Source of the DNA: an uncultured Bacteroidota bacterium | Lineage (GTDB): Bacteria; Bacteroidota; Bacteroidia; Chitinophagales; Chitinophagaceae | Length of the DNA stretch: 64,000 nt | NCBI GenBank assembly: GCA_937928385.1 | Contig: CALEZD010000124.1 | Location: 46,967 to 110,966, forward strand | Direction of reading: 5' to 3' | Shown: positions 8,746 through 16,511 of the stretch, one piece after another | How positions within the stretch are numbered: the first letter of the stretch is position 1 | How the letters are laid out: each line of letters begins with the position of its first letter | Notes under the pieces: model-generated | The model's database searches: none | The model's input: only the letters and a program-made list of their open reading frames with translations | What the model was told of the DNA's origin: nothing | Position numbers and translations under genes: made by a program

Positions 8746-9096
8746 ATGAAACAGGAACAAACAACAGAAAATAAAAACAGTGTAGTGATGATAGTGCTGG
8801 GGGATATAAATAACATGGGGTACGAGGAAAGGTTAAGCTGCTGCCGGCAGTTGGCCGGTGTGCTGGGTGTAGGCGGTGTAGAGGAGAAGAAAGAAGTATC
8901 TCAGGCATTTCCCGATTCGCTGTTTCTCAGCGATGAAGATTTGCAGAACCTGGTAAGCCACTGCAACGATACAACGGCACTGCAGGCCCTGTACCACGAA
9001 AACCGCCACCGTGTAGCACAAAAGCCGGTATTGCAACAATTGTTTGCAGGCAGGAGGCAGCAATTGGAAACAATGAATAGCTGTATAGACTATTAG
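8746..9096 (+). CDS. Hypothetical protein, 116 residues
   Basis: A soluble protein beginning MKQEQTTENK. A hydrophobic MIVLGDI strand is followed by a helical middle with a CC pair (LSCCRQL) and an acidic-then-basic C-terminus. The TTG at 8719 upstream lies inside the hairpin arm, so the ATG at 8746 is preferred. It is the last of the small plus-strand genes before the minus-strand membrane cluster. Family not recognised. Confidence 0.55.
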   Translation: MKQEQTTENKNSVVMIVLGDINNMGYEERLSCCRQLAGVLGVGGVEEKKEVSQAFPDSLFLSDEDLQNLVSHCNDTTALQALYHENRHRVAQKPVLQQLFAGRRQQLETMNSCIDY

Positions 9097-9203
9097 TGAA
9101 AATTTGGGTTAGTATCACTATTGCCCTACACCTTGAAAAACAACATTAAAGACAGGCAGAACTGTAGGCCCGTCACCTGTGAAAACTGAAGTTCTTTGAA
9201 AAG

Positions 9204-9611
9204 CTAAAACATGCGGGGGTGCTGGTCAAATGTCATGATGAGCATATAAATGATAATAGCTGCCGATAAAGCTGATATAGCGATATAGGGTAGGGCAAGC
9301 AACAGTAACCATTTGCTGCGGTGCGCCCATATTAATATAGCATCTGTAACGATGGCGCACATAATGATGGCAGCGGGAAATAATACAAACCATAGTTCAT
9401 CTATGTCCACTACGTCTTCCAGTATATCCATGCCTACTGCACCGGCTACCGGTAGTATAGCGCAGATGGCCAACAGTACTTTGTAACCGGTGGGTAATTT
9501 GGCAATTTGCTCATATTTCCTTGCAGGCGACAATGTGCGGCGGTACAGGTACGCCAGCAACACGGGTACGGCTATTGATGCCAATGTTATGAGCAGGATA
9601 ATGCCATCCAT
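9204..9611 (-). CDS. Four-TM membrane protein, paralog family member 4
   Basis: A 135-residue inner-membrane protein with four hydrophobic segments (about residues 3-22, 45-62, 75-96, 103-127). After TM1 it has an RRTLSP motif shared with its three upstream neighbours (RLISP, YKLSP, YELSP), followed by a short polar stretch and TM2. The four genes lie in a row on the minus strand and look like a tandemly amplified family. No function is known to me; the size would fit a small sensor, transporter subunit or immunity protein. Confidence 0.6.
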   Translation of the reverse strand: MDGIILLITLASIAVPVLLAYLYRRTLSPARKYEQIAKLPTGYKVLLAICAILPVAGAVGMDILEDVVDIDELWFVLFPAAIIMCAIVTDAILIWAHRSKWLLLLALPYIAISALSAAIIIYMLIMTFDQHPRMF

Positions 9612-9645
9612 TATGACGTAAAGATAGTTGAATGTATTAGAGTGC

Positions 9646-10056
9646 TTATTTATTTCTCAATTCTCCGATGGTGAGGATAATCTGGGCGATAGACATGCAG
9701 CATAGTAGATAATAGGGAGCCGATAAAACCGACAATAATATTACTGATAGGATTCTTTTCCTATTGATAATTGAATATGTCATGTCCATGGCAATAACTG
9801 TTGAGGCTATAATAATCAGGTTCAGTATTATCCACACGTTGTCGCTTTTGACGCTTGCACCGTAGTAGAATATTAGCAGATAGAGTATGATTGGCAGTAA
9901 CGAACAAATTGCTATTAATACTAGATAAGGTTTGGGAGCGTTAGTGAGTGATTGGATACTTGGCAATGGTGATATCAATCTGGAGTATGCCCATGTAAGT
10001 ATAAACGGAGTAGCTATAATAAGCAGAAGAAAAATGCCACCAACTATTAATTGCAT
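9646..10056 (-). CDS. Four-TM membrane protein, paralog family member 3
   Basis: A 136-residue protein with four hydrophobic segments and the SRLISPLPS motif after TM1, matching the position of LSP in its neighbours. A KPYLVLIAICSLLP stretch begins TM2, closely like GYKVLLAICAILP in the next gene, so these two are the closest pair. 34 bp separate the two genes, suggesting co-transcription. Function unknown. Confidence 0.6.
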   Translation of the reverse strand: MQLIVGGIFLLLIIATPFILTWAYSRLISPLPSIQSLTNAPKPYLVLIAICSLLPIILYLLIFYYGASVKSDNVWIILNLIIIASTVIAMDMTYSIINRKRILSVILLSVLSAPYYLLCCMSIAQIILTIGELRNK

Positions 10057-10126
10057 GTGCTAAGATAATCGAATTATTGCACTGCCGCATGGCCATAAGC
10101 CCTTCCTCTGGTGGATGTTTCTCTTA

Positions 10127-10516
10127 TCACATCGCCATCAAAAGTATGATGGCGGACATGGTATAGAATATGGCGGTAGCTGCATTGAGTACCATCAGTG
10201 TCATGGCCGCTTTATTGCGTTGGTGGAAATATTTGCTCACTACTATACCCATCACAGCCAGCAGGGCATGGCTGGAGGTGAACAATCCTGCAAACAGGGC
10301 ATGTTCTTTGGGGTTGAGTAGCGGCATATATTGCCCGGCCGCCAGCAATACCATCAACTGTACAGGTGTGTACAGTACGATAAACCAGCATAGCAAGCGC
10401 TGTATCATGCCGAGTTTCACCCTGCCATCTTTAAACGGCGACAGTTTGTACATGATACTATAGAGTATAGCTGTTATGACAATTGCTGCCAGTATGATGA
10501 GTATCAATCTGCCCAT
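10127..10516 (-). CDS. Four-TM membrane protein, paralog family member 2
   Basis: About 129 residues from the ATG at 10516. The open frame extends to 10570, but that part overlaps the preceding gene and is not hydrophobic in the family pattern. There are four hydrophobic segments, with YKLSPFKDG after TM1, matching YELSPYSRR in the upstream paralog. It lies between members 1 and 3 of the cluster. Function unknown. Confidence 0.58.
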   Translation of the reverse strand: MGRLILIILAAIVITAILYSIMYKLSPFKDGRVKLGMIQRLLCWFIVLYTPVQLMVLLAAGQYMPLLNPKEHALFAGLFTSSHALLAVMGIVVSKYFHQRNKAAMTLMVLNAATAIFYTMSAIILLMAM

Positions 10517-10533
10517 GCAGGCAAAGGTAATAT

Positions 10534-10959
10534 TTACCGGTATATATAGAAGAAAAGGGCTATCAGGCATGTGGTATATACAGCCCCGGTCAGCAGGTCG
10601 CTAACGAAGTACACCGTATTGCGCCTGTCGCGGCGGCGCAGGTACCAGGCACCCGCAGCCCCTACCGAGCTGATACAGGCATGTCCCGCGCAAAACCAGG
10701 CTACCATATACAGGCTATCGCCCGATGCGGTGGATAGGCCGGGTATGGAAAATGACATAAGTGCGAGAAGAAGAAGTGATAAAGGCGGGTAGCCGGCCAT
10801 AGTATAAAGGGTTTTGCGCTCCCACTCAGGCAGCGCTACCGTTTCGTCGCGGCGGCTGTAGGGCGAGAGCTCGTAGCAGATGGAAGTAAAAACGATTATG
10901 GCAACAAAAGACAACGCCACATAAAACAAAACCCCTATCGTCATACCCATCATGCTCAT
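10534..10959 (-). CDS. Four-TM membrane protein, paralog family member 1
   Basis: A 141-residue protein, first of four tandem paralogs. TM1 (about 6-28) is followed by CYELSPYSRRDET, then TM2-TM4; a basic loop (YLRRRDRRN) between TM3 and TM4 suggests the inside-positive side. It begins just downstream (minus sense) of a repeat-rich promoter region at about 10980-11115, which probably drives the cluster. Function unknown. Confidence 0.6.
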   Translation of the reverse strand: MSMMGMTIGVLFYVALSFVAIIVFTSICYELSPYSRRDETVALPEWERKTLYTMAGYPPLSLLLLALMSFSIPGLSTASGDSLYMVAWFCAGHACISSVGAAGAWYLRRRDRRNTVYFVSDLLTGAVYTTCLIALFFYIYR

Positions 10960-11083
10960 AACAAAACCTCCTGGTTAAGTATAAAACAAAAACGATACCA
11001 AACTTGAAAAAAGGGCCTGGAAAGGATTGTAGGAAGGTGGTTTTATGATAGTTTTTTGACAATAAAAATGCCTTGACTATAAA

Positions 11084-11113
11084 AAACGATACTAAACGAT
11101 ACTAAACGATACA
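11084..11113. repeat. Three direct 10-bp repeats (AAACGATACT)
   Basis: AAACGATACT at 11084 and 11094 and AAACGATACA at 11104 are phased at 10 bp. A related AAACGATACC occurs at about 10990. They lie between the divergent 4-TM cluster and the plus-strand gene at 11204, so they could be stacked binding sites for a regulator of either. Confidence 0.7.
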
Positions 11114-11190
11114 AAAACGACATACTTATTTTAACATAACATAAAAACAGATGCCATGTTATATACTACAGAGGAGGAGAAGGCCATAAA

Positions 11191-11202
11191 AAAGGAGGTG
11201 AT
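11191..11202 (+). promoter_or_regulatory. Unusually perfect Shine-Dalgarno sequence
   Basis: AAAGGAGGTGAT is a 12-nt perfect match to the complement of the canonical 16S rRNA 3' end, one base before the ATG at 11204 (GGAGG core about 5 nt upstream). Bacteroidota genes rarely use such sites. It favours 11204 over the in-frame ATG at 11156. Confidence 0.7.
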
Positions 11203-11203
11203 T

Positions 11204-11677
11204 ATGAATACCGAAGTAAATAAAGTCTTCTCAGTATTACGCAGCAAGGCCCTTGCCGACGACCGCAGGTTTGTACTGCCATACCTGGCTACCGGCAGGG
11301 TAGATAAAGAACAACTGGCAGATTGGCTCATTGCCTTTAACCGTTGGTTGCGATACAAGGAAGCAACCGTAACCGAAGAGCGGGACTACCGCCGCCGCTT
11401 TGCGGCATGGTTCAGGTTGCGCAACCCCTTTTCTGAGCATCCTGCTGATTATAATCCTGCTACTGAGGATACAACAGGCAATACACCCGCTAAGCTGGTG
11501 CCGCTGCCCGTATATCAACCTGAACTACCGGGCATGGAACAGCCAGCCAGAGATACAGAAGGGTATAAAAAAGTGCTGGAAATAAACACCCGTGGCAAAT
11601 ACAGCCCCCGCGACAATAAATATGATATGCACTGGCTCAAATCCCTCAGGGATGAAGTAAGGAGTATGGGAGGGTAG
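11204..11677 (+). CDS. Hypothetical protein, 157 residues
   Basis: A soluble, charged protein starting MNTEVNKVFSVLRSK, chosen because of the perfect Shine-Dalgarno site just upstream; the frame also opens at 11156. The N-terminal half is helical and basic (RYKEATVTEERDYRRRF). The middle is Pro-rich and low in order (about residues 85-115). The C-terminus has YSPRDNKYDMHWLKSL. It belongs to the scattered small plus-strand genes of the repressor side. I do not recognise it. Confidence 0.55.
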   Translation: MNTEVNKVFSVLRSKALADDRRFVLPYLATGRVDKEQLADWLIAFNRWLRYKEATVTEERDYRRRFAAWFRLRNPFSEHPADYNPATEDTTGNTPAKLVPLPVYQPELPGMEQPARDTEGYKKVLEINTRGKYSPRDNKYDMHWLKSLRDEVRSMGG

Positions 11678-11747
11678 TGATGTGCCGGATATTCCTTAAG
11701 TTTGTTCAGGCACAATAATTGTGCTTCATACACAAACCAAATACACT

Positions 11748-12425
11748 ATGCGTTACCTTTTATCCTTACTCATATTCTCGATTCCCCTTGGCCTTAATGC
11801 ACAATCAGGCTGGAGCCTGTCTTCAAGTGTAGGGCTCAACTTTGCGAATGTTGATATCCAGGGTGTACCGTCTGCATTCTACCCCGATGCTGTATATGCC
11901 GACCCCGATATACTGATTGACATAAGATTGTCTAAAAAAATCAGGAAGCACTGGCAGATAGGCCTGCTGGTTGAAACCGGCAATATGCAGACGAAGTTGT
12001 GGCATAAATACGACTACTATATGAATGACCGGCATCTCTATAGTGAGTCTCACTATCAAAATGTAAAATTGATTTCGCCATTTGTATTGCCTTCTGTATT
12101 TGCTCATTACAGGTTGAATTGTGGTAAAAACTCTAATCTCTATGGTGGACCTATGGTAGGGGTTATCACAGGTTCTAATGAACTTGACCTGGGCAAAAAT
12201 CTTACTTGTCCTGTAGGAGGAGCCGACCTGGGTTTGGCTATCGGGTTGAACCAATATACTAAACTGCAGCTTGGTTTAGGATGGCGCTTTGCCTATGTCA
12301 ACCTTGATAAAAATGACGGCCAGGTAATATACCTGAATGACCGGGGTGACTATGTGATACGCAGACTTTCCCTGCCTGTCACACACTACTTTGCAGGTAC
12401 GATAGGTATTGTAGCAGGGTTGTAA
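11748..12425 (+). CDS. Outer-membrane beta-barrel protein
   Basis: A 225-residue protein with a signal peptide (MRYLLSLLIFSIPLGLNAQ) followed by alternating amphipathic strands (WSLSSSVGLNFANV, WQIGLLVETGN, KLQLGLGWRFAYV) and a hydrophobic C-terminal strand (AGTIGIVAGL). This is the pattern of small porin-like barrels widespread in Bacteroidota. The ATG at 11748 is chosen because the upstream in-frame start adds non-signal residues. The role is unknown, probably structural or sensing at the outer membrane. Confidence 0.75.
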   Translation: MRYLLSLLIFSIPLGLNAQSGWSLSSSVGLNFANVDIQGVPSAFYPDAVYADPDILIDIRLSKKIRKHWQIGLLVETGNMQTKLWHKYDYYMNDRHLYSESHYQNVKLISPFVLPSVFAHYRLNCGKNSNLYGGPMVGVITGSNELDLGKNLTCPVGGADLGLAIGLNQYTKLQLGLGWRFAYVNLDKNDGQVIYLNDRGDYVIRRLSLPVTHYFAGTIGIVAGL

Positions 12426-12506
12426 GGGTGCTCAATTTGCTGAATGTCATTGTAAAACCTGACAAATGTCATAGTAATAAACGAGCCCCATATAGAGCTT
12501 TGCTCT

Positions 12507-13622
12507 ATGAAATATATTTTCGCTATTCTCATTGTCCTGCATGCATTATTGCATTTGCTGGGTTTCGTCAAAGAGTTTAAGCTGGCACAGGTTAGCCAGA
12601 TTAGTGGGGATACCTTGTTGGGATTATCTGATACAGCAAAGCGTATTACAGGGGTTGTCTGGCTGGTAGCCTGCCTTAGTTTCCTGGTAACAGCAGGACA
12701 ATACCTGCGTGGCAACGATAGCTGGTGGTTGTGGGCTGTGGTTTCAATAATACTGTCGCAGGCGTTGATAATATTGTACTGGCATGATGCTAAAGCGGGT
12801 ACTATAGCCAACATCATTATACTGGCTGTAGCTACGTTCGGGTATGGACAGTATAGTTTCAACCGAATGGTAGATACGGAAGCCGATAATATAATAACAA
12901 CATCCCATAGCGCACAAAAGGTAGTTACCGAAGAAATGATACAGGCTTTACCCGCACCTGTACAACGATGGATGCGCAATTCAGGTGTAGTAGGCGAGCC
13001 ATTGCCTTATAACCTGCGGTTAAAACAAACAGGCAAAATGCGTACCGCACCATCACAACCCTGGATTGAGCTGGAGGCAGAACAGTATTTCAATATAGAA
13101 GAACCTGCATTCGTTTGGCAGGTGCATACCAGTATGAAAGGGATGCCCGTCAACGGTAGAGATAAATATGTGGATGGTAAAGGCAGTATGCTCATTACCG
13201 CTTCGGGGCTAATCAGGATTGTAGATGCAAGCGGCATGGAGATAAACCAGGGAAGTATGCTGCGCTATATGGGTGAAGTTTGTTGGTTCCCGGCCGCAGC
13301 GCTAAGTAAGTATATAAGTTGGGAAGAGATAGATGAACACCATGCTAAAATGATAATGGAATATGGTGGACTAAAGGCGGAAGGCGTATGTACCATTGAC
13401 GATAAAGGGCGGTTAACAAGATTTGATGCGAAGCGCTATATGGGCAGTGGCAAAGATGCTGGGCTGAATGACTGGTATGCAGAATGCCAGGAGTGGAAAG
13501 AAATGGATGGAATAGTGATTCCTGTCAAAGGAAATGTTAACTGGAAATTACCTGAAGGGCCGTTTGATTATTATCATTATGCCATAACCGACTTGGAGTA
13601 TAATATTGATGAAAGATGGTGA
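12507..13622 (+). CDS. Membrane protein with DUF6544-like domain
   Basis: A 371-residue protein. Four hydrophobic segments in the first 120 residues (about 3-20, 48-66, 74-92, 99-118) are followed by a soluble domain that begins with ALPAPVQRWMRNSGVVGE, a signature I associate with the DUF6544 family. The soluble part continues with WIELEAEQYF, FVWQVHTSMKG and a C-terminal ITDLEY motif. The function of the family is unknown. The stop lies 46 bp before a small secreted protein gene. Confidence 0.7.
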   Translation: MKYIFAILIVLHALLHLLGFVKEFKLAQVSQISGDTLLGLSDTAKRITGVVWLVACLSFLVTAGQYLRGNDSWWLWAVVSIILSQALIILYWHDAKAGTIANIIILAVATFGYGQYSFNRMVDTEADNIITTSHSAQKVVTEEMIQALPAPVQRWMRNSGVVGEPLPYNLRLKQTGKMRTAPSQPWIELEAEQYFNIEEPAFVWQVHTSMKGMPVNGRDKYVDGKGSMLITASGLIRIVDASGMEINQGSMLRYMGEVCWFPAAALSKYISWEEIDEHHAKMIMEYGGLKAEGVCTIDDKGRLTRFDAKRYMGSGKDAGLNDWYAECQEWKEMDGIVIPVKGNVNWKLPEGPFDYYHYAITDLEYNIDERW

Positions 13623-13668
13623 TGTTGAAATCCTTTTTATATTACCTTTAAAACAAAATCCATATCTG

Positions 13669-14001
13669 ATGCATAAGTATATCATCCCTGCTCTGTTCAT
13701 AATCCTCCCCCTGACAGCTGACGCACAAGGCAATGCTAAAGCCAAAAAGATAAAATGTACCGTAACAAACGAAGAAGGTAAGCCGTTGAAAGGTGTTACT
13801 GCCATTGAGCATGGTACGGAAGATACACTGCTAACAAATGCCGGTGGCGTATTTATGATATCAGCTTCTGAGCCTGTACAGGTTGCGGTAAGCGCACCGG
13901 GCTACCTGGATGAGCACATACTGGTAAGCCACGATGCTAAATGCGCTACCCAGTTGAGAAAAGACGAAGATGCCGAGATAGAAGACGTTGACGAAGAATA
14001 A
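13669..14001 (+). CDS. Secreted protein with carboxypeptidase-regulatory-like fold
   Basis: A 110-residue protein with signal peptide (MHKYIIPALFIILPLTADAQ) and one small beta-sandwich domain (IKCTVTNEEGKPLKGVTAIEHGTEDTLLTN, then ISASEPVQVAVSAPGYLDE), like the regulatory domain at the N-terminus of TonB receptors but standing alone. The C-terminus is very acidic. The frame opens earlier at 13606, but that region overlaps the previous gene and lacks a signal. Confidence 0.65.
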   Translation: MHKYIIPALFIILPLTADAQGNAKAKKIKCTVTNEEGKPLKGVTAIEHGTEDTLLTNAGGVFMISASEPVQVAVSAPGYLDEHILVSHDAKCATQLRKDEDAEIEDVDEE

Positions 14002-14030
14002 AAAACGGCGACATAATGCCGCCGTCTTCT
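14002..14030. terminator. Bidirectional terminator
   Basis: Arms ACGGCG (14005-14010) and CGCCGT (14020-14025) with a 9-nt loop. A T-rich tract follows on the plus strand, and an AAAAAA run flanks the other side, giving a U tract on the minus strand. It serves the convergent genes ending at 14001 and 14056. Confidence 0.75.
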
Positions 14031-14055
14031 CTCTTTGTTTTGGGTAATTGATATC

Positions 14056-15831
14056 TTACTGCTTGATGAATTTTTGTGTGCCGTTAGCGGTTTCGCCATT
14101 CAATTTGATATAATACATACCATCAGGCAAGTTAGATATATTTATACTGCTGTTGTTTTGCACAGCAGCTTTGTACACTACCTGGCCAGATACATTGTAT
14201 ATCTCAGCGTTCATATCATTGCTGTTACCTTGTACAGATATATTGATGACATCTGTTGCAGGGTTGGGGTAGAGGCTGATATTGGTACGAGCAACTATCT
14301 CGTCTACAGACAATGTGGTATTCTCATCGAACACAGCAAACGGACTGAATGAACTGATACCCGCGCGTGTCATGCTATACATACTGCCCGACATAGTAGC
14401 TGCGGAGGCTACATTTGCATCCCAATTACCATTGGTGTAATGAGATATATATGCCTTAGCACGGTTAAACGAATTGACTTCCATATTAGTACTCCACATG
14501 GTGGTCATATCTACATTTACATTAGAAGTAGCGCTGCTGGCAACAAACCATGTAGCGTTTACCAAAGGTTGTGTAGCGCCGGCAGATGCCCCGGTAGTAC
14601 CATTTGCTTTTACGTCGGCATTCACACCAATGCTAAACCTGCTGCTGGCAGAGCCGCTGTTAGACTTTATCATGATAGGCGCATAATCATTATTAGTACC
14701 TATATGAAATGTTTGAGTAGCCCCGGTGTTTACGTTTAATGACAGTGTGCCACCCGTGCCTGTAATCACGAAGCTGTTGGCAGAACCGCCTGTAACGGTT
14801 GCATTAGCATCCACTTCCAGCTTGTTGGCCCCAATATTCAGCCTGCCTTGTTGCAGGTTCAGGTTACCGCTTATCATCAGGTCGCCATTTACCATTACTG
14901 ATGCACTGCCGCTGCCCAGGTTTAGGGTGAAGTCGTCTACGGTATTACCACCTGATGTAAACCTGACTGTGCCCGACAAACCACCTGAGGCGTTAATAGT
15001 AATATCAGAACCCGATGAACTCGTAATAGTGCCGCTGCCCGATGCTGCCAGGTCGCCGTTAGCGCTGAATGTCAGGTTGTTGTTATTCAGGTTGAGCGCA
15101 CCCATGGTCAGTGCCAAGTCGCCATTTATGGTCAGGTCGTTAGATAATTTTACTTCCTGCCCGCTGTTTGTGTTGACTGTAATGTTTGTCAGCCCTGTTC
15201 CTGATAACTCCAGCCCCGCCGTAGATGTGGCGCCTTTATACATCACATGATAAGTGCTGGTAAGGTTAGCAGTACCCCCGGTCAGGGTTATCATGCCGCC
15301 GTCCACTACTATGGTGGCATTGTTGCCCAGGCTGAGAGAACCCGCTGCCATTGTCATGGTACCGCCCGCCAGGTACAGCATATTGTCTACCATAATAGTA
15401 GCTGCTGAATTGATATTGGCATTGGTAGAATAAAACGTATTGGTAGTGAGGTTGCCTGTAAAGTTAAATCCACTGGTAAATGCTGCTGATATACTGTCAA
15501 TATCTATGGAGCCCGTTCCGCTCAATGTACCTGATGTTAGAATCAGGGCATATCCGCTACCACCTGTAAGCGCGCCATCTACATCCAATGACGTGGAGGA
15601 AGTTAACGTCAGGTTCTGGTCCAGGCTAATCGTGATGCCCGAAGGTATTATCACATCATCGCCCGATTGCAATTGTAATGGGGGTACAATACCTCCTGAC
15701 CATGTGGCCGTATTGCTGAACGCACCCGATAAAATGGCCGTATAAGTAGCAGCATTCAGTTGGGCACTCGTCAATATCATCGCTGTTGCCAACAACAGCA
15801 TTGTCTTGGTTTGTGTAATCATTCTTCTCAT
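14056..15831 (-). CDS. T9SS-exported repeat protein with C-terminal sorting domain
   Basis: A 591-residue surface or secreted protein: signal peptide ending SAQLNA, a TWSGGIVPP motif near residue 43, then a long low-complexity beta-repeat region rich in Gly, Ser, Thr and Asn (about 60-450) that looks like a parallel beta-helix. A type A T9SS sorting domain covers about the last 75 residues (ISLYPNPATDVINIS ... KFIKQ). Two homologs follow upstream on the same strand. The family is exported across the outer membrane by the gliding-associated T9SS and anchored or released. The passenger function is unknown. Confidence 0.85.
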   Translation of the reverse strand: MRRMITQTKTMLLLATAMILTSAQLNAATYTAILSGAFSNTATWSGGIVPPLQLQSGDDVIIPSGITISLDQNLTLTSSTSLDVDGALTGGSGYALILTSGTLSGTGSIDIDSISAAFTSGFNFTGNLTTNTFYSTNANINSAATIMVDNMLYLAGGTMTMAAGSLSLGNNATIVVDGGMITLTGGTANLTSTYHVMYKGATSTAGLELSGTGLTNITVNTNSGQEVKLSNDLTINGDLALTMGALNLNNNNLTFSANGDLAASGSGTITSSSGSDITINASGGLSGTVRFTSGGNTVDDFTLNLGSGSASVMVNGDLMISGNLNLQQGRLNIGANKLEVDANATVTGGSANSFVITGTGGTLSLNVNTGATQTFHIGTNNDYAPIMIKSNSGSASSRFSIGVNADVKANGTTGASAGATQPLVNATWFVASSATSNVNVDMTTMWSTNMEVNSFNRAKAYISHYTNGNWDANVASAATMSGSMYSMTRAGISSFSPFAVFDENTTLSVDEIVARTNISLYPNPATDVINISVQGNSNDMNAEIYNVSGQVVYKAAVQNNSSINISNLPDGMYYIKLNGETANGTQKFIKQ

Positions 15832-15903
15832 AACTAATTGATTTTGAGTTTTTGTTTAATTAAATCCAAAAAAGACATACAAAACCTAAACAAAGTAGGT
15901 GCG

Positions 15904-15944
15904 TAAAAGTTTACTAAGAGTTATTAAAATAGCCTTAGTAAACT
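15904..15944 (-). terminator. Terminator of the 15989-16405 gene
   Basis: A perfect 11-bp stem (15908-15918 with 15934-15944) and 15-nt loop, followed by TTTTAC on the minus strand. It lies 45 bp after that gene's stop. Confidence 0.7.
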
Positions 15945-15988
15945 CTAAAATGTTGAATTGCAGTAAGGAAGTGAGGAGTGTATGGTTA

Positions 15989-16405
15989 CTAAACCCAGTC
16001 AATGGCGCCTACTCCGTGAGTTTCTATTCTCACGTCGGTATCTCGCAATGCCGTGTACATAGGTTTCATATCGTAGGCATAGCGGTTGCAAGTCGTAGAA
16101 ACAACAGAACCGTCTTTCATACATACAACAAACCGCATGGTGTTGTTTACTTCAACGCTTATACTGGTGACGTCTGAAAGTTGAACGTTTATGTTCTTAT
16201 TGAATGGAAACAGAGTGAAGATACTCAGGCTTTTGTCTGATATCCTGATAACAGGTGCATAAAGCAATTGCCCGAGCAACAGCGCAGAAGGTATACCGAA
16301 AGCTATGCGTAGGGACGATCCCTCCCCCAGGATTAAATAAGATATTACTAGGGCAGCTAATATTATTATTAGTAAGTATAAGGATTTAATGCCAAAGGTT
16401 TTCAT
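15989..16405 (-). CDS. Small membrane protein with PH-like soluble domain
   Basis: A 138-residue protein with two hydrophobic segments (about 8-26 and 33-49) and a C-terminal soluble part (IRISDKSLSIFTLFPFNKNINVQLSDVTSISV) that resembles the bacterial PH-like domains found after two TM helices. Only the overall layout supports this. It stands alone between two T9SS genes with its own terminator. Function unknown. Confidence 0.6.
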   Translation of the reverse strand: MKTFGIKSLYLLIIILAALVISYLILGEGSSLRIAFGIPSALLLGQLLYAPVIRISDKSLSIFTLFPFNKNINVQLSDVTSISVEVNNTMRFVVCMKDGSVVSTTCNRYAYDMKPMYTALRDTDVRIETHGVGAIDWV

Positions 16406-16446
16406 AAGTGGTCGCTTTATGTAACTATAAATTTACGAAATATCCC

Positions 16447-16479
16447 ATAAAAATAATATCCCTCTATACGAGGGATATT
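16447..16479 (-). terminator. Terminator of the 16512-18302 gene
   Basis: AATATCCCTC (16455-16464) pairs with GAGGGATATT (16470-16479) over a 5-nt loop. The minus strand then reads ATTTTTAT. It lies 33 bp after the T9SS gene stop. Confidence 0.85.
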
Positions 16480-16511
16480 AAAAGCAAATTATCTGTATGT
16501 CTTCCAACGAC

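Noticed and set aside
14726..15745. Plus-strand Pro/Val-rich frames inside the T9SS repeat gene
   Set aside because: Complement of a low-complexity Gly/Thr coding region; no start context, domains or signal. Same for similar frames at 17224-17532 and 19165-19539.
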